A stretch of DNA of 64,000 nt from Sycon ciliatum. Lineage: Eukaryota > Porifera > Calcarea > Leucosolenida > Sycettidae. Made by a program: the position numbers and the translations under genes. The stretch is from NCBI RefSeq assembly GCF_964019385.1, contig NC_088655.1:5992337-6056336 (forward strand), written 5' to 3'. The notes below the pieces were generated by a model. It saw only the letters and a program-made list of their open reading frames with translations, ran no database searches and had not been told where the DNA came from. Of the stretch, positions 49,723 to 61,060 are shown one piece after another (the first letter of the stretch is position 1; each line of letters starts with the position of its first letter).

Positions 49723-50355
49723 AGAATTAATTCGTTGTTTCGGGTCACCCGACCAACTGTTTTTTTCATCCGACCGCAAAATGGTTTTTGTTTGTTGTTG
49801 TTGTGCATGCAAATGTACATGCTCTGTAAGCAGTGCCGCGTGCATGTGTGATTTCGTGTTGGACGGAACACGACGGGAGGGCCTCTAGCTTTCGCGTTGA
49901 AAACTTTCAGACCGAAGCGATTTTAGTGGACATCATTCCTGATCCGAGGATCTCGATCGATTTTCAGCAGTTCAGACATCGACCTCGGAAGCAGCCAAAT
50001 GCAGCCAAAGATGTAGCGCTTGGTGATGACGTCATCTGTGCGTCGCTCCTTGACAGAGGTTTTGGTGTGAGCTGCTCGTCAGATTCATTTTCTCAGCGAG
50101 GCCAAGATCTGGTCCTGGAGGAGACCTGGACCTAATGGGACTGGGCTGGATCGTCTACAGTCAAATTTGATTAACTGACTTGATGGACTAAACCTTGGAT
50201 ATTCGATATGTACAGTTGTGTCATGTACAAAATTATACTGCAAGTACATGTAAGCACATGGCAGTAACCACAATAAATAAATAAATAAAAAATAAACCCG
50301 ACCGACCGACCCTGGTACGGATGAGTGAAGTGACCCGAAACAACGAATTAATTCT
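49723..50355. mobile_element. 633-bp DNA transposon with 25-bp inverted repeats
   Basis: AGAATTAATTCGTTGTTTCG plus GGTCAC at the left is repeated exactly in reverse complement at the right. An AAAT microsatellite lies inside at 50272-50300. No transposase frame. Superfamily undetermined. Confidence 0.8.
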
Positions 50356-50476
50356 AGGTGGCCTAGTCAGAGTCATAGTCTTGGCCGTTCCTAATTTTCA
50401 AATACAAGTCTATGCACAGTTGGGTTACAGTCGTATTATATCAGTATGCTGTGCTTGGTGAAATCCTAGCCAGCTC

Positions 50477-50668
50477 GTTCTTCAGCGCTACTTTCTCCGG
50501 CGCTACGTTCTCCGGCGCTACTTTCTCCGGCGCTACTTTCTCCGGCGCTACTTTTTCCGGCGCTACTTTCTCCGGTGCTACTTTCTCCCGTGCTACTTTC
50601 TCCGGTTCTACTTACTCCAGCACTACGTTCTTCGACGCTACGTTCTCCGGCGCTACTTTCCGGCGCTA
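50477..50668. repeat. 15-bp minisatellite
   Basis: About 12 units of GGCGCTACTTTCTCC and close variants. As 15 is divisible by three, one frame reads repeated ATFSG residues, an artefact. Confidence 0.95.
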
Positions 50669-50671
50669 CGC

Positions 50672-51160
50672 GCATGCGTGCCTGGGAGACTGCATAGTCT
50701 CATTGGGCAGCTAGTTCATGTGTGCGTACACGCGCGCGCACAAGCGTGTTTGTGCGCGCATGCCTGGAAGACTGCATAGTCGGATTCGGCAGCTGGTTCA
50801 TGTGTGTGTGTGGGCGTGTTTGTGCGCGAGTGCCTAGGAGACTGCATAGTCGGATTCGCAAGCTGGTTCATGTGTGTGTGCACACGCGCGTGCGTGTTTG
50901 TGTGGATTCGGCAACTGGTTCATTTGTGTGTGTGTGTGCAAGTGTGGTTATTGTAATTCTGCAGGGTATGTACTAGTAACTGTTATTGTAATTCTGCAGG
51001 GTATGTACTAGCAACTGTTATTGTAATTCTGCAGGGTATGTACTAGCAACAGTCACAGCTAGTCATGTCTGACCTGCAGCAACCGATCAGCATTGTGCCC
51101 CCCCCTCCCAAGTCTGACCTGCAGCAACCGATCAGCATTGTGCCCCCCCCCCCCCCCTCC
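50672..51160. repeat. three further short tandem repeats
   Basis: 50680-50930 holds three ~85-bp units around CTGCATAGTC and GGTTCATGTGTG with GTGCGCGC tracts. 50935-51056 holds three ~43-bp units of GTTATTGTAATTCTGCAGGG. 51065-51160 holds two ~50-bp units of GACCTGCAGCAACCGATCAG ending in C runs. Confidence 0.9.
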
Positions 51161-51302
51161 CAAGTGCAGCCGGACGGACCGCAGTGTTTCCAGCACTGGT
51201 GCATGGTAGCTTATCCACGGGGTAGATTTCGCTTGCTGCAGTCCTGCCTCATTGGTACTTGCACCTCCAGCCGCGTAGTGAATGTCAGCGGACGTGTGCT
51301 AA

Positions 51303-52149
51303 TACAGTCCACCTACCCTTATAACAAAATTTCCGTTAGACCAAGAAATATTTTTAGAAGGGTAATATTGTTATAGCGGTAACTGGCTCATTTCATACAC
51401 ATACGTCATAATGCATGGATTTCGTTCAAATTTTTACACTCTTCATAGCATATTAACTGACGTACCCTATTATCTCTAATATAAGCACAGTCTCCAATAA
51501 TAGCACGTCTCCAATAATAGAACACCTTGGGGCGGCATACAAAAAAATAAAGTGCTCAGTCTCCATCATAAGCACACTGTGTAAATTCACTATCTGTACC
51601 GGCGAAAAAAACCCTGAAATGTGTGTGTCATACATGAATTTGGCATGGCAACATGCCTCTGAAATGAGGTTGAAATAATAATGGAACAGTCTCCAATAAA
51701 GGAACGTCTCCATTAATAGCACGGGGCGGAGGTACATTGAAAAAATAAAGGACCGTGCTTATATTAGAGATAATACGGTACATGCATATTATGTACACAG
51801 TAAGGTGATCACTGGTGCCTCCATTGCATTTCCTCATGTCCCAGCGACTTAACAAGTGAAGTTTGCAAAGCTTGCCCTACGTGGATAGTGGTCTCCCTGC
51901 TAGATATTGTTATAAAATGGAAAATGTCGATTGGTCAGCCTATTTTATATCGTTGTAGGGGTAATATCGTTATAGGGGTAATATCGTTATAGCAACATTG
52001 TTATAGAGGTAAGACAATGTATACACGAGTCAATGGAGTGATTAAGTTTGGCAAAAAATATCGTTATAAGGGTAATATCGTTATAGAGGGTATCGTTATA
52101 AGGGTAATATCGTTATAGAGGTTATCGTTATAAGGGTAGATCGACTGTA
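51303..52149. mobile_element. pogo-type MITE flanked by TA
   Basis: Ends TACAGTCCACCTACCCTTAT and, reverse-complemented, TACAGTCGATCTACCCTTAT, 18 of 20 matching. The interior near the right end repeats ATCGTTATAAGGGTA about eight times. A separate MITE is nested inside at 51463-51780. Confidence 0.8.
51463..51780. mobile_element. nested 318-bp mariner-type MITE
   Basis: Ends TACCCTATTATCTCTAATAT and, reverse-complemented, TACCGTATTATCTCTAATAT, 19 of 20 matching, then AAGCAC. GTCTCCAATAATAGCAC motifs recur internally. TA at both ends fits Tc1/mariner. Confidence 0.85.
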
Positions 52150-52282
52150 TGGGCTTGCTGGTATTTCCTTATTGGAGTGCAAAGCTACTTCAAAGGTTGG
52201 CGATGCTGGACATCTGCAAGGGAACAGGGCAACATAATTTGTCTATTGTTTCTATTGCTGTAGTGAGTTTGACTGTGCTAAC

Positions 52283-53920
52283 AGTATAGTGGTGTTGCAT
52301 CAGTATAGTGGTGGTGCATCAGTATAGTGGTGGTGCATCAGTATAGTGGTGGTGCATCAGTATAGTGGTGTTGCATCAGTATAGTGGTGGTGCATCAGTA
52401 TAGTGGTGGTGCATCAGTATAGTGGTGGTACATCAGTATAGTGGTGTTGCATCAGTATAGTGGTGGTGCATCAGTATAGTGGTGGTGCATCAGTATAGTG
52501 GTGGTACATCAGTATAGTGGTGATGCATCAGTATAGTGGTGATGCATCAGTATAGTGGTGGTGCATCAGTATAGTGGTGGTACATCAGTATAGTGGTGAT
52601 GCATCAGTATAGTGGTGGTGCATCAGTATAGTGGTGGTACATCAGTATAGTGGTGATGCATCAGTATAGTGGTGATGCATCAGTATAGTGGTGGTGCATC
52701 AGTATAGTGGTGGTGCATCAGTATAGTGGTGGTGCATCAGTATAGTGGTGATGCATCAGTATAGTGGTGGTGCATCAGTATAGTGGTGGTGCATCAGTAT
52801 AGTGGTGATGCATCAGTATAGTGGTGGTGCATCAGTATAGTGGTGGTGCATCAGTATAGTGGTGGTGCATCAGTATAGTGGTGGTGCATCAGTATAGTGG
52901 TGATGCATCAGTATAGTGGTGGTACATCAGTATAGTGGTGGTGCATCAGTATAGTGGTGGTGCATCAGTATAGTGGTGGTGCCTCAGTATAGTGGTGGTG
53001 CATCAGTATAGTGGTGGTGCATCAGTATAGTGGTGGTGCATCAGTATAGTGGTGATGCATCAGTATAGTGGTGGTGCATCAGTATAGTGGTGGTACATCA
53101 GTATAGTGGTGGTACATCAGTATAGTGGTGGTGCATCAGTATAGTGGTGATGCATCAGTATAGTGGTGATGCATCAGTATAGTGGTGGTGCATCAGTATA
53201 GTGGTGGTGCATCAGTATAGTGGTGGTGCATCAGTATAGTGGTGATGCATCAGTATAGTGGTGGTGCATCAGTATAGTGGTGGTGCATCAGTATAGTGGT
53301 GATGCATCAGTATAGTGATGGTGCATCAGTATAGTGGTGGTGCATCAGTATAGTGGTGGTGCATCAGTATAGTGGTGGTGCATCAGTATAGTGGTGGTGC
53401 ATCAGTATAGTGGTGGTGCATCAGTATAGTGGTGGTGCATCAGTATAGTGGTGATGCATCAGTATAGTGGTGGTGCATCAGTATAGTGGTGGTACATCAG
53501 TATAGTGGTGGTGCATCAGTATAGTGGTGGTGCATCAGTATAGTGGTGGTGCATCAGTATAGTGGTGGTGCATCAGTATAGTGGTGGTGCATCAGTATAG
53601 TGGTGGTACATCAGTATAGTGGTGGTGCATCAGTATAGTGGTGGTGCATCAGTATAGTGGTGGTGCATCAGTATAGTGGTGGTGCATCAGTATAGTGGTG
53701 GTACATCAGTATAGTGGTGGTGCATCAGTATAGTGGTGGTGCATCAGTATAGTGGTGGTACATCAGTATAGTGGTGGTGCATCAGTATAGTGGTGGTGCA
53801 TCAGTATAGTGGTGGTGCATCAGTATAGTGGTGGTGCATCAGTATAGTGGTGGTGCATCAGTATAGTGGTGGTGCATCAGTATAGTGGTGGTGCATCAGT
53901 ATAGTGGTGGTGCATCAGTC
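52283..53920. repeat. 1.6-kb array of a 19-bp unit
   Basis: About 86 units of CAGTATAGTGGTGGTGCAT, with GATGCAT, GGTACAT and GTTGCAT variants interspersed. 19 is not divisible by three, and no long frame exists. The variant order (higher-order pattern) could be used to date expansion. Confidence 0.98.
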
Positions 53921-54611
53921 TAGTATGAAAAAAGTATTCTATCTAGACCAAAAAGTGGTATATTCGATAACATTTAATAACGATAGAAATATTTACGATA
54001 CAAATAATCTACGTGGAGATAAAAGTTTAATAATAGCAACGAAAAGTATGAATGCCGCAGACATTACCACGCAACATGACAATTTGTTCAAGGTTTGGTT
54101 TTGTGTGTTTCCAAAATCGATTTTCACGCTCCGATCATCAGTGGAAATACGGAACTAAAGAGATCAAGGGAAAAACAAAGGTTAAAAATCCAAAGAAGTG
54201 TGACACATGACGGGTAACTTGTGGTAAGTATTACAAAAAGTGAGAACTAAAATAAAGAGTAAGTGTGACAAACGGGCATGAACAGTGCAGAAACAACTCA
54301 TGAACACGGGGTGCAAACTCACGAAAATAACCTAAGTCCAGTCAGAGCTGCTCAAATGGTGAACAGAAGCGCGGTTGCCTTACTCTGCCCGAGCTGCAGC
54401 TCGGTTTGGCTGTTGTGTTGCGTCAGCTGTTGCGTCGGTTGCCGTTGGCTCCCCCACAGACTTGAAGTGGGCGAGTCTGAAGCAAGTATACGGGTAAAAA
54501 AATATAACAGTTGCAGTGAACAACATGGTGACTAGTGGAGGCAGTTTTTGATTGATCTGGCCCATACCATAGTCTTTCCTGTATGATATGGAGGGTACTA
54601 GTACACACGAC
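53921..54611. other. no recognised gene
   Basis: An AT-rich frame from an ATG at 53925 to 54158 encodes about 77 residues (KKVFYLDQKVVYSITFNNDR) with no recognised family. The rest is mixed sequence up to the LINE target duplication. Confidence 0.4.
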
Positions 54612-55072
54612 TATGCGAGCGCGTGGCATGGAAGCATGGCATAGCATCGAAGCAAGAATTGTGGACCTGATTGAAGCGCTTTACGCTACTACTGAAGCTG
54701 CCATCGTTGTTGGATCCACTATCACCGACTGGTTCACCACGTCAGTGGGTGTCAGGCAGGGCTGTTTACTCTCGCCTTGTCTGTTCAACGTATTCCTGGA
54801 GTACATCATGTCTGACGCTTTGGAGGAGTTTGATGGGTCAGTATGTATCGGCGGCATATGCGTGGCCAACCTACGTTTTGCGGATGATATAGATCTAATT
54901 GCATCGTCTGTGGAAGAGCTGATGGACCTGACCGAGCGCGTGGATACGAGTGCAACAAGACTAGGCATGCAAAACAATGCTTCCAAGACCAAGTCAATGG
55001 CAGCGCCGGAGGGCGGTGGTGATCTGGGGTGCATTTAAGTAGGCATTGAGCGAATAGAAGAGGTATCCCAGT

Positions 55073-57383
55073 TTAACCCTAGAACAGCCAACGGTGTCAT
55101 TTGACACCGCGCGAGTCAAACTTTTGGAATTACCGAAATATGGCTAATCAGAATAAGCTCAAATCTTGTGACTATTCCTAATTTTTCTTCCTCTTTCGTC
55201 TGCCATAAACCTTTGATTTGTAATGGATGAGGTACCATAATGGCGAGTACGTATACCTAGAACGGCCAACCAGTGTCATTTGACACCTGCACTATAAAAA
55301 GCCCTTATTGCAGCTAGATGGAAACAATATGAACACATTTCGAAGGTGTCGGCCATATCGAGTTGCTCCTATGCCAACCAGACAAAAGAAGGGTGCATGG
55401 GCAGGAAAATCGCTGAATACAGGACGAAATATATGATCACCATACAACCGTCGGGCGAGAATCGCGAATTTGGGTCGGGTTACCCTTTGTGCACAGATTA
55501 CACAAACACTCTTCAGCTAATGTCCTTGATACTGCTTATTCCCTTTCATTTTCCTGTAAATTGCCCCAGAGGAGCCATCGTGGTCTGACGGCCAAGGAAA
55601 TACTGGAACGGATGTAGCCTATTACCATGCATGAATCTGATGACCATGAAAGCGAAATTGCCCATTTTATCTTCATTTGATGGGTGTTCAAGTGTAGTGA
55701 CCATTGGCAGTGGTGGATTTGTTCTGTCATATGAAGGCGAATCGTACGGTCACAACACCTGAATACCACCTGTGGATTCAGAATGTGTTGAGGTTTACGA
55801 GCCTCCAGAGAGCAGACGAGGATTGCGGGATAGTCCAGACAAGGAATTGTCAGAAAAGGTTGCAGGAGTGTTGGAGACCCCGAAATGGATAGTGTTGAGG
55901 AAGAGGAATCGCAACTCTGCAACCTGGAGATGGTACACCGCATTATCGCAAGGATGGTGCTGTGTGGATAATCCTTTCTAACTACTTGACGAGCTAAAAA
56001 GGCTCTTGAACCAAACCTCCGCTTCAGGCTAAACGGGTAGGCAGCCGCTGGGATGCCTCCTCTCTCTTTATTGGCCCCGGATACTGCAGAAGGTGATTGC
56101 TAAGTCATAACTGATAACTTGATCATCAGTGCATTACTGGTCAAGAAACTGTTGGAGAATAAAGAGTTGCAGTATGAACCACTTTGGGAAATTGAAGTGA
56201 ACTACCATCTAACTTCATTGCCAATAATCGCGGATTGCATTTTGTTTTTCAAGATTACATTGTAGGATGCGAAGATGGTAGACAGAGAAGGTAGAAGTAG
56301 CAAGAATTATCAATGGTCCGCCTGGTGTAGACCACCTAGAGCCATATGTTTTACATGGTGAGAGTAGGAAGCCCCACATCGTCCAATTCTAGTAAAAGAC
56401 GTTTTGTTTTTTCACGGCTGAGCGTAGCGAAAGAGTGCAAAAAACGTATTTTTCACTCACAAATATTTTCGTGCATTTGCTCTTGTTCTGCGCAACTCCG
56501 TTGAACCTGCCATCGTGGTCTTTGTTTTTCCCCGTCATCGTGAGTGTGATTGCTCTGGTAGACCACTACCCCATGTACTGAACAGTCGCTTTGTGAGTGA
56601 AAAGAGATATGTCCTTGACCGTTTCGATGGAATGTGGTGGATCTACTCAACAAAGACTATTCCAGAAGATGTCCCCCTGCAAGTCGGTTACATAAATGAA
56701 TAGATGTGACAGGAATCAACGCCTTCACAATATCCCAGACCTTTGCTACTTCATGCACATCCAGAAAACGCTCATTCCTGCACTGGTCAATAAGCTTGTA
56801 GATAGTTATGGCATCTGGTTGCTAAGTGCCAGCCAAGGAGAAGAGAAGGCTATGCCTCTTTGAAAGAGTCTAAAATGCAATCGTTACTAGCCTAAACCAT
56901 CTCTAGCAGCATATATTATGTCAGCTTGGTGAAAATATGATGCTCATAGTCAGTTCATGTTTGTACCTGTTGCTGTGTGTCATTCATCGTGACGGGCGAG
57001 TAATCCGATTATGCCAAAGCACATATTCCCGAAAAACAGTTCCTCATGTGCCCAGTGACGTTGACACATTGCTTTTTATTGTAACTCTGTGATTAAAAGA
57101 AATTCCTATGCAAGTAATTGAAGTTTTGCCAGTAATTTAGTTCATTCTTCGCAATTGCCGCTACGCGTACATTGTATTTTAGTTGCGTTTAGCCAACAAT
57201 AGTGTCTGGGTGAATCCTAAATTGTTATGTACATCATAAATGCCGATAGTGATAGCCAGCGCTGAAAACAAAAACTATAATAACCTATATCATAGGTCTT
57301 AGACATGGAAATGTATGCAGGTGTCAAATGACACCGTTTGGCCGTTCTAGGAGTACTGAAAGTGGTGGCCGTCCTAGGGTTAA
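55073..57383. mobile_element. piggyBac-type element at a TTAA site
   Basis: TTAA at 55073-55076 and 57380-57383, with ends CCCTAGAACAGCCAACGG and, reverse-complemented, CCCTAGGACGGCCACC. The inner motif CTAGAACGGCCAAACGG followed by the palindrome GTGTCATTTGACACC occurs at 55080, 55258 and 57315 (the last inverted). TTAA targets and CCCTAG ends are diagnostic of piggyBac. Frames inside (for example 56515-56703, ending PLQVGYINE) show no recognisable transposase, so it is non-autonomous or badly decayed. Excision in silico rejoins the LINE frame exactly. Confidence 0.85.
56401..56447 (+). other. hairpin with conserved 19-nt loop, locus C
   Basis: Arms GTTTTTTCAC and GTGCAAAAAAC (one bulged C) close GGCTGAGCGTAGCGAAAGA, almost the same loop as at 28951. 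It lies inside the piggyBac-type element. Confidence 0.65.
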
Positions 57384-57546
57384 ATACTTAGGTGCCGTAA
57401 TCACGTCGGATGGCAAGTCCGATGTGGAGATAAGAAGACGCTTAGCACTAGGGAAGCAAAAGATCATTGAGCTTCAATTCATTTGGAAATCGCCATCAGT
57501 TTCTTTGCCTACTAAATTTCGTTTTGTTAGGTCTATTGTGCTAGCG

Positions 57547-57882
57547 TAAAGAACTCTTCCTCTCCTCTCCTCCATGCGCTCTCACAGCCGACTCACTGCT
57601 ACCCTCAGTAGCCATTACACACACACCAACCAAGGAAGGGTTGCAGGTAGATACTGAAATTCCTCCTGACAGCTGTTTCGCCTTCATAAGGCTCATCAGA
57701 GAAGGTGATATTGAATAGGATGATATCAGGTGGAGATGGTCAGATTTATACTACAAAACATGGGCGCAAGATTACGGGCAAAGTGTGAGAATGAGAAGTT
57801 ACAATTCTCCACATTCCACATGTTCTTTACATTTTATTGGCCGAATAGTACCGTTCACCATTGAAATAATTACTTCGAAGTA
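57547..57882 (-). mobile_element. 336-bp hammerhead retrotransposon unit, 14-bp TSD
   Basis: Inserted into LINE RT sequence and flanked by CTATTGTGCTAGCG at 57533-57546 and 57883-57896. It contains one complete minus-strand hammerhead. Flanking motifs (GGCGCAAG, AAGTGTGAGAA) are shared with the locus at 16273. Size and structure fit a single repeat unit of a Penelope-like element or retrozyme. Confidence 0.85.
57662..57705 (-). ncRNA. hammerhead ribozyme, complete core
   Basis: Minus strand: CCTTCT, CTGATGA, stem II GCCTT-ATG-AAGGC, GAA, ACAGCTGT, C, AGGAGG. Stem I has six pairs including one G-U. Stem I and II sequences differ from the copy at 16273 while pairing and core are kept, i.e. compensatory change. 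Confidence 0.9.
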
Positions 57883-58379
57883 CTATTGTGCTAGCGACTG
57901 TTTTATACGGATGCCAATCTTGGACATTATCTGCCTCATCAATGAGAAGAATTTCATCCTTCGAGATGAAATGCTTCCGCCGACTCTTAGGAGTAACATA
58001 CCACGACCGACGTACCAACCAATCTATCCTGGAAGAAATCAATGACATCATCGGAGCAAGGATGCGGCTAGCGAACAAAGTCAAGAAATTTAAGTTGATG
58101 TGGTTTGGCCATGTTTCGAGACATGACGTTTTCTCCAAGCCCTTCCTGCAAGGATCAACTACTGGATCTCGACCGAGAGGAAGGCCCGCGACATCATGGA
58201 TTTCTAACGTTAAAAGTGGGACGGGTCTTCCCTTGCATGCTCTCTCTCATGCACCACACGATAGATTTGGATTCAGAGACATCATTCCCAATTCTCTCGC
58301 TGATTAATGCCTCTACGATCACCTTGTGATTAAGAGTTATACATACATACATACATACAGTACACACAGTACACACGAC

Positions 58380-58938
58380 CTCATCAGCAGCAAACACATG
58401 TTGGTGACCAGCAAGTTGGTCCGCCAGGGCTTGACCGAGCGGGCTTGCAAACTGCGGAACTGACTACTATCCACTGGTTCTTACATAGCAAGAAGAACAG
58501 CGTGGCAAGGGAATAGGGGTTGTGCAAAATTGCAAAAGACACCATGGTGGACAGCCTGTGGATTCGCGCTACGTATACAGCATGAATGAGATGAGGTTTT
58601 ACACTGCACACAAAGCGGTTCAGCTGATGGTGTAAGCAAATAGCCTCTATACTGAGGCCAAGCACAGCTGAAGGAAAGTTGTCTGCGGTGGACGGAAGTG
58701 CAAGAATGCAGATCTACCGACTTCGGCAGGTCCTTGATTCGCAGTCTGTTTATCCTATGTCTTTGCCATTTTGTTGAAACAGCTCAGCTTTTGGCTACCC
58801 GCACACTAAAATCCCACAGCTCTATCGCTTTCTGACTTCTACTAGCCTACTTTGAAGTACTAGAAACAAATGAACACCTATATGTAGATTGAAAGGTGAA
58901 GACATCTACCCGTATTAGGAATGTAACAAACATTCGAA
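58380..58938. other. no recognised gene
   Basis: Mixed-composition sequence between the LINE target duplication and a MITE. No domains seen. Confidence 0.5.
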
Positions 58939-59097
58939 TACCGTATTTCCCGAATGTAAGTTGCACCTTTTTACACTGAACTTGAAGGGCAAAGAAGACT
59001 TACAATGGAGTGTGACTTTTTACTTATGTGAATGTATCGAAACAATTTGGCTCAGACCTGAAAATGGGTTGCGACTTATAATAGAGGAAATACAGTA
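58939..59097. mobile_element. 159-bp TA-flanked MITE
   Basis: Ends TACCGTATTTCCCGAATGTA and, reverse-complemented, TACTGTATTTCCTCTATTAT, both continuing with AAGT(T/C)GCA. Related ends are known from widespread mariner-like MITEs. Confidence 0.7.
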
Positions 59098-59486
59098 TTC
59101 AATTATTCGAATTAATTCAATCTAAAAAGTGCTCCCAACATTACTTGAATAGAAAATTCAAATTTGAAAGTTTGAAGATCACTGCATCTGTGGCATGATC
59201 GTGCTAAGATATACTCAAACGGCAAACATGACACTTCAAAGTACATGTTAGGGTTATATCACTAGACAAGGACGGAATGGCGCAGCATTGTTGCCACAGC
59301 AACCCGAATGGGTTAACGAATCGATGAGGATGACATCACTAATAATTAAAAAACAGCATTGACAGTCATGGCCAGTGCAACTCCAGCTTACCTGGGAGAT
59401 GGTACCCTCTCCAGCAGCATGGCGACCTCACAGTGCGGTGTGTGCGGAAACATGTTCACAGTCACTGCGTTGAGTGGCCTGAAGCC

Positions 59487-61060
59487 CATTGTATTGATTG
59501 CCCTGTTGGGATGTTTGCATAGGCTGTGTACATGGACAAACATTGTATTGATTGCCCTGTTGGGATGTTTGCATAGGCTGTGTACATGGACAAACATTGT
59601 ATTGATTGCCCTGTTGGACTGTTTGCATAGGCTGTGTACATGGACAAACATTGTATTGATTGCCCTGTTGGGATGTTTGCATAGGCTGTGTACATGGACA
59701 AACATTGTATTGATTGCCCTGTTGGACTGTTTGCATAGGCTGTGTACATGGACAAACATTGTATTGATTGCCCTGTTGGGATGTTTGCATAGGCTGTGTA
59801 CATGGACAAACATTGTATTGATTGCCCTGTTGGACTGTTTGCATAGGCTGTGTACATGGACAAACATTGTATTGATTGCCCTGTTGGGATGTTTGCATAG
59901 GCTGTGTACATGGACAAACATTGTATTGATTGCCCTGTTGGGATGTTTGCATAGGCTGTGTACATGGATAAACATTGTATTGATTGCACTGTTGGGATGT
60001 TTGCATAGGCTGTGTACATGGACAAACATTGTATTGATTGCCCTGTTGGGATGTTTGCATAGGCTGTGTACATGGATAAACATTGTATTGATTGCCCTGT
60101 TGGGATGTTTGCATAGGCTGTGTAAATGGATAAACATTGTATTGATTGCCCTGTTGGGATGTTTGCATAGGTTGTGTACATGGATAAACATTGTATTGAT
60201 TGCCCTGTTGGGATGTTTGCATAGGCTGTGTACATGGATAAACATTGTATTGATTGCACTGTTGGGATGTTTGCATAGGCTGTGTACATGGACAAACATT
60301 GTATTGATTGCACTGTTCGGATGTTTGCATAGGCTGTGTGGATGGATAAACATTGTATTGATTGCACTGTTGGAATGTTTGCATAGGCTGTGTACATGGA
60401 CAAACATTGTATTGATTGCACAGTTGGGATGTTTGCATAGGCTGTGTACATGGACAAACATTGTATTTATTGCACTGTTGGGATGTTAGCATAGGCTGTG
60501 TACATGGATAAACATTGTATTGATTGCCCTGTTGGGATGTTTGCATAGGTTGTGTACATAGACAAACATTGTATTGATTGCACTGTTGGGATGTTTGCAT
60601 AGGCTGTGTACATGGATAAACAATGTATTGATTGCACTGTTGGGATGTTTGCATAGGCTGTGTACATGGACAAACATTGTATTGATTGCACTGTTGGGAT
60701 GTTTGCATAGGCTGTGTACATGGATAAACATTGTATTGATTGCACTGCTGGGATGTTTGCATAGGCTGTGTACATGGATAAACATTGTATTGATTGCACT
60801 GTTGGGATGTTTGCATAGGCTGTGTACATGGATAAACATTGTATTGATTGCACTGTTGGGATGTTTGCATAGGCTGTGTACATGGATAAACATTGTATTG
60901 ATTGCACTGTTGGGATGTTTGCATAGGCTGTGTACATGGATAAACATTGTATTGATTGCACTGTTGGGATGTTTGCATAGGCTGTGTACATGGATAAACA
61001 TTGTATTGATTGCACTGTTGGGATGTTTGCATAGGCTGTGTACATGGATAAACAGAACAA
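59487..61060. repeat. 54-bp minisatellite, about 29 units
   Basis: Units contain ATTGTATTGATTGC, CTGTTGGGATGTTTGCATAG and GTGTACATGGA. 54 is divisible by three and the unit lacks stops in all three minus-strand frames and one plus frame, giving frames of up to 534 codons (18-residue periods such as PCTQPMQTSQQCNQYNVY). One minus frame continues past the array to a consensus CCCAG|GTAAGC donor at about 59390. Coding status is unresolved; I list it as repeat. Confidence 0.95.

Larger units (their letters stand above)
54612..58307 (+). pseudogene. LINE reverse transcriptase fragment
   Basis: Part 1 (54612-55072) has VRQGCLLSPCLFNVFLEYIM and the catalytic LRFADDIDLIA, then an in-frame TAA at 55036-55038. 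Part 2 (57384-57532) has KYLGAVITSDGKSDVEIRRR. Part 3 (57897-58307) has VLYGCQSWTL, KLMWFGHVSRHD and GRPATSW, the usual C-terminal signature of RTE-like and related endonuclease LINEs. The pieces are collinear and in a compatible frame when the two insertions are discounted. The endonuclease is absent through 5' truncation. Confidence 0.8.
54612..58367 (+). mobile_element. 5'-truncated LINE, twice interrupted, 12-bp TSD
   Basis: Flanked by AGTACACACGAC at 54600-54611 and 58368-58379. The 3' end is an ATAC microsatellite tail (58338-58359). The LINE sequence itself comprises 54612-55072, 57384-57532 and 57897-58367. The middle gaps are a piggyBac-type element and a hammerhead element inserted later. 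Confidence 0.85.

Noticed and set aside
50412..50714. 100-codon ORF with repeated ATFSG
   Set aside because: Translation of a 15-bp minisatellite.
58381..58410. CTGCTGATGAGG on the minus strand near the LINE target site
   Set aside because: No GAAA or stem II downstream; chance match.
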